From Clusia tigrina (lineage: Eukaryota > Arthropoda > Insecta > Diptera > Clusiidae), in the NCBI GenBank assembly GCA_920105625.2, contig OV050032.1, positions 100,362,542 through 100,426,541 on the forward strand: DNA of 64,000 bases, read 5' to 3'. Position 1 is the stretch's first letter. Each line of letters begins with the position of its first letter. The notes below the pieces were generated by a model, which made no database searches, had not been told where the DNA came from, and saw only the letters and a program-made list of their open reading frames with translations. The position numbers were made by a program, and so were the translations under genes. Shown piece after piece: positions 23,001 to 33,362 of the stretch.

Positions 23001-26000
23001 TTTTTACTGGAGCGTCATAAAACCTTGAAATTTTGTAACAATAAAGTACTCGAGCCTCTTGTCAATTTAAGCTATCGCTCAAAGCTATGCTACGCTTGAG
23101 TCCCAAATCAAACACTGATACAACTTCAAACGTCCCTAACTTCTATACGGTACGTCCTACAACTATCAAAGTTTGCAACATACAAATGCTTGTAACTTTT
23201 TACTGGAGTGTCATAAAACCTTGAAATTTTGTAACAATGAAGTAACCGAGCCTCTTGTCAATTTAAGTTATCGCTCAAAGCTATGCTACCCTTGAGTCCC
23301 AAATCAAACACTGATAAAACTTCAAATGGCCCTAACTTCTATACGGAACTTCCTACACCTATCAAAGTTTGCAACATAGAAATGCTTGTAACTTTTTACT
23401 GGAGCGTCATAAAACCTTGAAATTTTGTAACAATAAAGTACTCGAGCCTCTTGTCAATTTAAGCCATCGCTCAAAGCTATGCTACCCTAGAGTCCCAAAT
23501 CAAACACTGATAAAACTTCAAATGCCCCTAACTTCTTTACGGTACGTCCTACACCTATCAAAGTTTGCAACATACAAATGCTTGTAACTTTTTACTGGAG
23601 CGTCATAAAACCTTGAAATTTTGTAACAATAAAGTACTCGAGCCTCTTGTCAATTTAAGCCATCGCTCCAAGCTATGCTACCGTAGAGTCCCAAAGCAAA
23701 CACTGATAAAACTTCAAACGCCCCTAACTTCCTTACGGTACGTCCTACACCTATCAAAGTTTGCAACATACAAATGCTTGTATATTTTTACTGGAGCGTC
23801 ATAAAACCTTGAAATTTTGTAACAATAAAGTACTCGAGCCTCTTGTCAATTTAAGCCATCGCTCAAAGCTAAGCTACCCTAGAGTCCCAAATCAAACACG
23901 GATAAAACTACAAACGCCCCTAACTTCTTTACGGTACGTCCTACACCTATCAAAGTTTGCAACATACAAATGCTTGTAACTTTTTACTGGAGCGTCATAA
24001 AACCTTGAAATTTTGTAAGAATAAAGTACTCGAGCTTCTTGTCAATTTAAGCTATCGCTCAAAGCTATGCTACCCTTGAGTCCCAAATCAAACACTGATA
24101 AAACTTCAAACGCCCCTAACTTCTTTACGGTACGTCCTACACCTAGCAAAGTTGGCAACATTCAAATGCTTGTAACTTTTTACTGGAGCGTCATAAAACC
24201 TTGAAATATTGTAACAATAAAGTACTCGAGCCTCTTGTCAATTTAAGTTATCGCTCAAATCTCTGCTACCCTTGAGTCCCAAATCAAACACTGATAAAAC
24301 TTCAAATGTCCCTAGCTGCTTTACGGTACGTCCTACACCTATCAAAGTTTGCAACATACAAATGCTTGTAACTTTTTACTGGAGCGTCATAAAAGCTTGA
24401 AATTTTGTAACAATGAAGTATGGAGCCTCTTGTCAATTTAAGCTATCGCTCAAAGCTATGCTACCCTAGAGTCCCAAATCAAACACTGATAAAATTTCAA
24501 ACGCCCCTAACTTCTTTATGGTACGTCCTACACATATCAAAGTTAACAACATTCAAATGCTTGTAACTTTTTACTGGAGCGTCATAAAACCTTGAAATTT
24601 TGTAACAATGAAGTACTCGAGCCTCTTGTCAATTTAAGCCATCGCTCAAAGCTATGCTACCCTTGAGTCCCAAATCAAACACTGATAAAGCTTCAAACGC
24701 CCCCAAACTTCTTTACGGTACGTCCTACACCTATCAAAGTTTGCAACATACAAATGCTTGTAACTTTTTACTGGAGCGTCATAAAACCTTGAAATTTTGT
24801 AACAATGAAGTACTCGAGCCTCTTGTCAATTTAAGCTATCGCTCAAAGCTATGCTACGCTTGAGTCCCAAATCAAACACTGATAAAACTTCAAACGCCCC
24901 TAACTTCTATACAGTACGTAATACAACTATCAAAGTTTGCAACATACAAATGCTTGTAACTTTTTGCTGGAGCGTCATAAAATCTTGAAATTTTGTAACA
25001 ATGAAGTACCCGAGCCTCTTGTCAATTTAAGTTATCGCTCAAAGCTATGCTACCCTTGAGTCCCAAATCAAACACTGATAAAACTTCAAATGGCCCTAAC
25101 TTCTATACGGTACTTCCTACCCCTATCAAAGTTTGCAACATACAAATGCTTGTAACTTTTTACTGGAGCGTCATAAAACCTTGAAATTTTGTAACAATAA
25201 AGTACTCGAGCCTCTTGTCAATTTAAGCCATCGCTCAAAGCTATGCTACCCTAGAGTCCCAAATCAAACACTGATAAAACTTCAAATGCCCCTAACTTCT
25301 TTACGGTACGTCCTACACCTATCAAAGTTTGCAACATACAAATGCTTGTAACTTTTTACTGGAGCGTCATAAAAGCTTGAAATTTTATAACAATAAAGTA
25401 CTCGAGCCTCTTGTCAATTTAAGCCATCGCTCCAAGCTTTGCTACCGTAGAGTCCCAAAGCAAACACTGATAAAACTTCAAACGCCCCTAACTTCCTTAC
25501 GGTACGTCCTACATCTATCAAAGTTTGCAACATACAAATGCTTGTATATTTTTACTGGAGCGTCATAAAACCTTGAAATTTTGTAACAATAAAGTACTCA
25601 AGCCTCTTGTCAACTTAAGCTATCGCTCAAAGCTATGCTACCCTAGAGTCCCAAATCAAACACGGATAAATCTTCAAACGCCCCTAACTTCTTTACGGTA
25701 CGTCCTACACCTATCAAAGTTTGCAACATACAAATGCTTGTAACTTTTTACTGGAGCGTCATAAAACCTTGAAATTTTGTAACAATAAAGTACTCGAGCT
25801 TCTTGTCATTTTAAGCTATCGCTCAAAGTTATGCTACCCTTGAGTCCCAAATCAAACACTGATAAAACTTCAAACGCCCCTAACTTCTTTACGGTACGTC
25901 CTACACCTAGCAAAGTTGGCAACATTCAAATGCTTGTAACTTTTTACTGGAGCGTCATAAAACCTTGAAATATTGTAACAATAAAGTACTCGAGCCTCTT

Positions 26001-26112
26001 GTCAATTTAAGTTATCGCTCAAATCTCTGCTACCCTTGAGTCCCAAATCAAACACTAATAAAACTTCAAATGGCCCTAGCTGCTTTACGGTACGTCCTAC
26101 ACCTATCAAAGT
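19843..26112 (+). repeat. 32-mer HOR, copy 2 (6,270 bp)
   Basis: This is a near-identical copy of 13,574-19,842. Each private mark recurs 6,269 bp on, for example GCTAAGCTACC near 23,870 and CAGTACGTAATAC near 24,911. Differences I could pick out by eye between 14.7-19.8 and 21.0-26.1 kb number roughly 15-20: for example CCCTGGAG at 21,137, TAACTGTTTACT at 21,235, AAAGCCATGC at 22,103, TGTAAGAATAAAG at 24,016, CTCAAGCC at 25,598 and one inserted C near 24,700, which shifts the later offset to 6,270. That suggests well over 99% identity and a young duplication. Confidence 0.88.
25685..25796 (+). repeat. internal 56-bp duplication within the monomer (units A and B)
   Basis: Two adjacent 56-bp segments of the monomer align without gaps. 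Unit A is 25,685-25,740 and unit B 25,741-25,796. Counting by eye, 36 of 56 positions are identical. Both start TAACTT, carry CGTC at unit positions 17-20, then TTTG at 36-39 followed one base later by AACA, and end in CT-x-G. The remaining 84 bp of the monomer (from AGCCTCTTG to the CCC before TAACTT) shows no clear match to either unit. The same arrangement exists in essentially every monomer, with A starting 36 bp before the phase point. The monomer therefore probably grew from a shorter tandem repeat plus an unrelated 84-bp segment. Confidence 0.85.
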
Positions 26113-28266
26113 TTGCAACATACAAATGCTTGTAACTTTTTACTGGAGCGTCATAAAACCTTGAAATTTTGTAACAATGAAGTATTGAGCCTCTTGTCAA
26201 TTTAAGCTATCGCTCAAAGCTATGCTACCCTAGAGTCCCAAATCAAACACTGATAAAATTTCAAACGCCCCTAACTTCTTTATGGTACGTCCTACACATA
26301 TCAAAGTTAACAACATTCAAATGCTTGTAACTTTTTACTGGAGCGTCATAAAACCTTGAAATTTTGTAACAATGAAGTACTCGAGCCTCTTGTCAATTTA
26401 AGCCATCGCTCAAAGCTATGCTACCCTTGAGTCCCAAATCAAACACTGATAAAGCTTCAAACGCCCCAAACTTCTTTACGGTACGTCCTACACCTATCAA
26501 AGTTTGCAACATACAAATGCTTGTAACTTTTTACTGGAGCGTCATAAAACCTTGAAATTTTGTAACAATGAAGTACTCGAGCCTCTTGTCAATTTAAGCT
26601 ATCGCTCAAAGCTATGCTACGCTTGAGTCCCAAATCAAACACTGATAAAACTTCAAACGCCCCTAACTTCTATACAGTACGTCCTACAACTATCAAAGTT
26701 TGCAACATACAAATGCTTGTAACTTTTTGCTGGAGCGTCATAAAACCTTAAAATTTTGTAACAATGAAGTACCCGAGCCTCTTGTCAATTTAAGTTATCG
26801 CTCAAAGCTATGCTACCCTTGAGTCCCAAATCAAACACTGATAAAACTTCAAATGGCCCTAACTTCTATACGGTACTTCCTACCCCTATCAAAGTTTGCA
26901 ACATACAAATGCTTGTAACTTTTTACTGGAGCGTCATAAAACCTTGAAATTTTGTAACAATAAAGTACTCGAGCCTCTTGTCAATTTAAGCCATCGCTCC
27001 AAGCTATGCTACCGTAGAGTCCCAAAGCAAACACTGATAAAACTTCAAACGCCCTTAACTTCCTTACGGTACGTCCTACACCTATCAAAGTTTGCAACAT
27101 ACAAATGCTTGTATCTTTTTACTGGAGCGTCATAAAACCTTGAAATTTTGTAACAATAAAGTACTCGAGCCTCTTGTCAATTTAAGCCATCGCTCAAAGC
27201 TATGCTACCCTAGAGTCCCAAATCAAACACGGATAAAACTTCAAACGCCCCTAACTTCTTTACGGTACGTCCTACACCTATCAAAGTTTGCAACATACAA
27301 ATGCTTGTAACTTTTTACTGGAGCGTCATAAAACCTTGAAATTTTGTAACAATAAAGTACTCGAGCTTCTTGTCAATTTAAGCTATCGCTCAAAGCTATG
27401 CTACGCTTGAGTCCCAAATCAAACACTGATAAAATTTCAAACGCCTCTAACTTCTTTACGGTACGTCCTACACCTAGCAAAGTTGGCAACATTCAAATGC
27501 TTGTAACTTTTTACTGGAGCGTCATAAAACCTTGAAATTTTGTAACAATGAAGTAACCGAGCCTCTTGTCAATTTAAGCTATCGCTCAAAGCTATGCTAC
27601 CCTTGAGTCCCAAATCAAACACTGATAAAACTTCAAATGGCCCTAGCTGCTTTACGGTACGTCCTACACCTATCAAAGTTTGCAACATACAAATGCTTGT
27701 AACTTTTTACTGGAGCGTCATAAAACCTTGAAATTTTGTAACAATGAAGAATCGAGCCTCTTGTCAATTTAAGCTATCGCTCAAAGCTATGCTACCCTAG
27801 AGTCCCAAATCAAACACTGATAAAATTTCAAACGCCCCTAACTTCTTTATGGTACGTCCTACACATATCAAAGTTAACAACATTCAAATGCTTGTAACTT
27901 TTTACTGGAGCGTCATAAAACCTTGAAATTTTGTAACAATGAAGTACTCGAGCCTCTTGTCAATTTAAGCCATCGCTCAAAGCTATGCTACCCTTGAGTC
28001 CCAAATCAAACACTGATAAAGCTTCAAACGCCCCTAACTTCTTTACGGTACGTCCTACACCTATCAAAGTTTGCAACATACAAATGCTTGTAACTTTTTA
28101 CTGGAGCGTCATAAAACCTTGAAATTTTGTAACAATGAAGTACCCGAGCCTCTTGTCAATTTAAGCTATCGCTCAAAGCTATGCTACCCTTGAGTCCCAA
28201 ATCAAACACTGATAAAATTTCAAACGCCCCTAACTTCTTTATGGTACGTCCTACACATATCAAAGT
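26113..28266 (+). repeat. truncated third copy of 32-mer material
   Basis: Eleven monomers that begin like copy 3 of the 32-mer but skip two monomers: 26113 continues as 20235 does. 26896 opens with TACTTCCTACCCC as 18863 does but carries the body of 17296 or 23565 (CTACCGTAGAG). 27092, 27288, 27484 and 27680 then follow the 17492-18080 order. The XhoI-type site here is GTATTGAGCC (26,184) or GAATCGAGCC (27,749) where most of the family has GTATGGAGCC. These are rearranged edges of the 32-mer domain. Confidence 0.75.
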
Positions 28267-28462
28267 TAACAACATTCAAATGCTTGCAACTTTTTACCGG
28301 AGCGTCATAAAACCTTGAAATTTTGTAATAATAAAGTACTCGAACCTCTTGTCAATTTAAGCCATCGCTCAAAGCTATGCTACCCTAAAGTCCTAAATGA
28401 AACACTGATAAAACTTCAAACGCCCCTAACTTCTTTACGGTACGTCCTACACCTATCAAAGT
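28267..28462 (+). repeat. hybrid monomer at the boundary of two variant families
   Basis: The first bases (AAAGTTAACAACATTC) are typical of the 3.8-28 kb family. From about 28,297 the monomer is of the other type: ACCGGAGCG, TAATAATAAAG, CCCTAAAG, AAATGAAACAC. It is the last GTTAACAAC monomer in the window and the first CCCTAAAG monomer since 3,192. It also has private changes (GCTTGCAACT, CTCGAACC, GTCCTAAATG). A crossover between diverged monomers within about 30 bp of 28,290 is the simplest reading. Confidence 0.75.
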
Positions 28463-28854
28463 TTGCAACATACAAATGCTTGTAACTTTTTACTGGAGCG
28501 TCATAAAACCTTGAAATTTTGTAACAATAAAGTACTCGAGCCTCTTGTCAATTTAAGTTATCGCTCAAAGCTATGCTACCCTTGAGTCCCAAATCAAACA
28601 CTGATAAAATTTCAAATGGCCCTAACTTCTATACGGTACGTCCTACACCTATCAAAGTTTGCAACATACAAATGCTTGTAACTTTTTACTGGAGCGTCAT
28701 AAAACCTTGAAATTTTGTAACAATGAAGTACCCGAGCCTCTTGTCAATTTAAGTTATCGCTCAAAGCTATGCTACCCTAGAGTCCCAAATCAAACACTGA
28801 TAAAACTTCAAATGGCTCTAACTTCTATACGGTACGTCCTACACCTATTAAAGT
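28463..28854 (+). repeat. two transition monomers
   Basis: Monomers 28463 and 28659. The second has CAATGAAGTACCCGAG with CCCTAGAG and CAAATGGCTC, a type that recurs many times to the right (34146, 36096, 37661, 38445, 40010, 50788 and others). They introduce the variant set of the right half of the window. Confidence 0.7.
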
Positions 28855-30618
28855 TTGCAACATACAAATGCTTGTAACTTTTTACTGGAGCATCATAAAA
28901 CCTTGAAATTATGTAACAATAAAGTACTCGAGCCTCTTGTCAATTTAAGCCATCGCTCAAAGCTATGCTACCCTTGAGTCTCAAATCACACACTGATAAA
29001 ACTTCAAATGGCCCTAACTTCTTTACGGTATGTCCTACACCTATCAAAGTTTGCAACATACAAATGCTTGTAACTTTTTACTGGAGCGTCATAAAACCTT
29101 GAAATTTTGTAACAATAAAGTACTCGAGCTTCTTGTCAATTTAAGCCATCGCTCAAAGCTATGCTACCCCTGAGTCCCAAATCAAACACTGATAAAACTT
29201 CAAATGGCCATAACTTCTATACGGTACGTCCTACACCTATCAAAGTTTGCAACATACAAATGCTTGTAACTTTTTACTGGAGCGTCATAAAACCTTGAAA
29301 TTTTGTAACAATAAAGTACTCGAGCCTCTTGTCAATTTAAGCCATCTCTCAAAGCTATGCTACCCTAGAGTCCCAAATCAAACACTGATAAAACTTCAAA
29401 TGGCCCTAACTTCTATACGGTACGTCCTACAACTATCAAAGTTTGCAACATTCAAATGCTTGAAACTTTTTACTGGAGCGTCATAAAACCTTGAAATTTT
29501 GTAACAATAAAGTACTCGAGCCTCTTGTCAATTTAAGCCATCGCTCAAAGCTATGCTACCCCTGAGTCCCAAATCAAACACTGATAAGACTTCAAATGGC
29601 CATAACTTCTATACGATACGTCCTACACCTATCAAAGTTTGCAACATACAAATGCTTGTAACTTTTTACTGGAGCGTCATAACACCTTGAAATTTTGTAA
29701 CAATAAAGTACTCGAGCCTCTTGTCAATTTAAGCCATCGCTCAAAGCTATGCTACCTTTGAGTCCCAAATCAAACACTGATAAATCTTCAAACGCCCGTA
29801 ACATCTATACGGTACGTCCTACACCTATCAAAGTTTGCCACATACAAATGCTTGTAACTTTTTACTGGAGCGTCATAAAACCTTGAAATTTTGTAACAAT
29901 GAAGTACCCTAGCCTCTTGTCAATTTAAGCTATCACTCAAAACTATGCTACCCTAGAGTCCCAAATCAAACACTGATAAAACTTCAAATGGCTCTAACTT
30001 CTTTACGGTACGTCCTACACATATCAAAGTTTGCAACATACAAATGATTGTAACTTTTTACTGGAGCGTCATAAAACCTTGAAATTTTGTAACAATAAAG
30101 AACTCGAGCCTCTTGTCAATTTAAGCTATCGCTCAAAGCTATGCTACCCTTGAGTCCCAAATGAAACACTGATAAAACTTCAAACGCCCCTAACTTCTTT
30201 ACGGTACGTCCTACGCCTATCAAAGTTTGCAAAATACAAATGCTTGTAACTTTTTACTGGAGCGTCATAAAACCTTGAAATTTTGTAACAATAAAGTACT
30301 CGAGCCTCTTGTCAATTTAAGCTATCGCTCAAAGCTATGCTACCCTTGAGTCCCAAATCAAACACTGATAAAACTTCAAATGGCCTTACCTTCTATACGG
30401 TACGTCCTACACCTATCAAAGTTTGCAACATACAAATGCTTGTAACTTTTTACTGGAGCGTCATAAAACCTTGAAATTTTGTAACAATGAAGTACCCGAG
30501 ACTGTTGTCAATTTAAGCTATCGCTCAAAGCTATGCTACCCCTGAGTCTCAAATGAAACACTGATAAAACTTCAAATGGTCCTAACTTCTTTACGGTACG
30601 TCCTACACCTATCAAAGT
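28855..30618 (+). repeat. 9-mer HOR, copy 1 (1,764 bp)
   Basis: Nine monomers repeated immediately to the right. Marks: GGAGCATCATAAAACC with AATTATGTAAC; GAGTCTCAAATCACACAC with GGTATGTCC; CCATCTCTC with GCTTGAAACTTTTTACT; CATAACACCTTG; CTACCTTTGAG with TAAATCTTCAAACGCCCG and TTTGCCACATAC; CCCTAGCC with CACTCAAAACTATGC; AAATGATTGTAAC; GCAAAATACAAATGC; CGAGACTGTTG. The order fits none of the units to the left, so this domain arose separately. Confidence 0.83.
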
Positions 30619-32383
30619 TTGCAACATACAAATGCTTGTAACTTTTTACTGGAGCATCATAAAACCTTGAAATTATGTAGCAATAAAGTACTCGAGCCTC
30701 TTGTCAATTTAAGCCATCGCTCAAAGCTATGCTACCCTTGAGTCTCAAATCACACACTGATAAAACTTCAAATGGCCCTAACTTCTTTACGGTATGTCCT
30801 ACACCTATCAAAGTTTGCAACATACAAATGCTTGTAACTTTTTACTGGAGCGTCATAAAACCTTGAAATTTTGTGAACAATAAAGTACTCGAGCCTCTTG
30901 TCAATTTAAGCCATCGCTCAAAGCTATGCTACCCCTGAGTCCCAAATCAAACACTGATAAAACTTCAAATGGCCCTAACTTCTATACGGTACGTCCTACT
31001 CCTATCAAAGTTTGCAACATACAAATGCTTGTAACTTTTTACTGGAGCGTCATAAAACCTTGAAATTTTGTAACAATAAAGTACTCGAGCCTCTTGTCAA
31101 TTTAAGCCATCTCTCAAAGCTATGCTACCCTAGAGTCCCAAATCAAACACTGATAAAACTTCAAATGGCCCTAACTTCTATACGGTACGTCCTACAACTA
31201 TCAAAGTTTGCAACATTCAAATGCTTGAAACTTTTTACTGGAGCGTCATAAAACCTTGAAATTTTGTAACAATAAAGTACTCGAGCCTCTTGTCAATTTA
31301 AGCCATCGCTCAAAGCTATGCTACCCCTGAGTCCCAAATCAAACACTGATAAGACTTCAAATGGCCATAACTTCTATACGGTACGTCCTACACCTATCAA
31401 AGTTTGCAACATACAAATGCTTGTAACTTTTTACTGGAGCGTCATAACACCTTGAAATTTTGTAACAATAAAGTACTCGAGCCTCTTGTCAATTTAAGCC
31501 ATCGCTCAAAGCTATGCTACCTTTGAGTCCCAAATCAAACACTGATAAATCTTCAAACGCCCGTAACATCTATACGGTACATCCTACACCTATCAAAGTT
31601 TGCCACATACAAATGCTTGTAACTTTTTACTGGAGCGTCATAAAACCTTGAAATTTTGTAACAATGAAGTACCCTAGCCTCTTGTCAATTTAAGCTATCA
31701 CTCAAAACTATGCTACCCTAGAGTCCCAAATCAAACACTGATAAAACTTCAAATGGCTCTAACTTCTTTACGGTACGTCCTACACATATCAAAGTTTGCA
31801 ACATACAAATGATTGTAACTTTTTACTGGAGCGTCATAAAACCTTGAAATTTTGTAACAATAAAGAACTCGAGCCTCTTGTCAATTTAAGCTATCGCTCA
31901 AAGCTATGCTACCCTTGAGTCCCAAATGAAACACTGATAAAACTTCAAACGCCCCTAACTTCTTTACGGTACGTCCTACGCCTATCAAAGTTTGCAAAAT
32001 ACAAATGCTTGTAACTTTTTACTGGAGCGTCATAAAACCTTGAAATTTTGTAACAATAAAGTACTCGAGCCTCTTGTCAATTTAAGCTATCGCTCAAAGC
32101 TATGCTACCCTTGAGTCCCAAATCAAACACTGATAAAACTTCAAATGGCCCTAACTTCTATACGGTACGTCCTACACCTATCAAAGTTTGCAACATACAA
32201 ATGCTTGTAACTTTTTACTGGAGCGTCATAAAACCTTGAAATTTTGTAACAATGAAGTACCCGAGACTGTTGTCAATTTAAGCTATCGCTCAAAGCTATG
32301 CTACCCCTGAGTCTCAAATGAAACACTGATAAAACTTCAAATGGTAATAACTTCTTTACGGTACGTCCTACACCTATCAAAGT
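30619..32383 (+). repeat. 9-mer HOR, copy 2 (1,765 bp)
   Basis: This is the second copy of the preceding 9-mer, with the same ordered marks. It is 1 bp longer because of TTTTGTGAACAATAAAG at about 30,870. Other differences include ATGTAGCAATAAAG at about 30,673 and ACGGTACGTCC at 31,378 where copy 1 has ACGATACGTCC. Very similar series (TTTGCCACATAC, AAATGATTG, GCAAAATAC) recur in the 12-mers at 37-40 kb and, in part, at 49.8-62.7 kb. Confidence 0.83.
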
Positions 32384-33362
32384 TTGCAACATACAAATGC
32401 TTGTAACTTTTTACTGGAGCGTCTTAAACCTTGAAATTTTGTAACAATATAGTACTCGAGCTTCTTGTCAATTTAAGCTATCGCTCAAAGCTATGCTACC
32501 CTAGAGTCCCAAATCAAACACTGATAAAACTTCAAACGCCCCTAACTTCTTTACGGTGCGTCCTACACCTATCAAAGTTTGCAACATACAAATGCTTGTA
32601 ACTTTTTACCGGAGCGTCATAAAACCTTGAAATTTTGTAATAATAAAGTACTCGAGCCTCTTGTCAATTTAAGCCATCGCTCAAAGCTATGCTACCCTAA
32701 AGTCCCAAATGAAGCACTGATAAAACTTCAAACGCCCCTAACTTCTTTACGGTGCGTCCTACACCTATCAAAGTTTGCAACATACAAATGCTTGTAACTT
32801 TTTACTGGAGCGTCATAAAACCTTGAAATTTTGTAACAATAAAGTACTCGAGCCTCTTGTCAATTTAAGTTATCGCTCAAAGCTATGCTACCCTTGAGTC
32901 CCAAATCAACCACTGATAAAATTTCAAATGGCTCTAACTTCTATACGGTACGTCCTACACCTATCAAAGTTTGCAACATACAAATGCTTGTAACTTTTTA
33001 CTGGAGCGTCATAAAACCTTGAAATTATGTAACAATAAAGTAGTCGAGCCTCTTGTCAATTTAAGCCATCTTTCAAAGCTATGCTACCCTTGAGTCTCAA
33101 ATCAAACACTGATAAAACTTCAAATGGCCCTAACTTCCTTACGGTACGTCCTACACCTATCAAAGTTTGCAACATACAAATGCTTGTAACTTTTTACTGG
33201 AGCGTCATAAAACCTGGAAATTTTGTAACAATAAAGTACTCGAGCCTCTTGTCAATTTAAGCCATCGCTCAAAGCTATGCTACCCCTGAGTCCCAAATCA
33301 AACACTGGTAAAACTTCAAATGGCCCTAACTTCTATACGGTACGTCCTACACCTATCAAAGT
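32384..33362 (+). repeat. transition block with the CTTAAACC mark
   Basis: Five monomers. 32384 has GCGTCTTAAACC (1 bp short) with AATATAGTACTCGAGCTTC. 32579 is the ACCGG, TAATAATAAAG, CCCTAAAG type. 32971 has AGTAGTCGAG with CCATCTTTC. 33167 has AAACCTGGAAATTTTG. The CTTAAACC mark returns at 33559, 35509, 42558 and 46673 with the same neighbour on the left, so it labels a conserved two- or three-monomer cassette. Confidence 0.7.
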
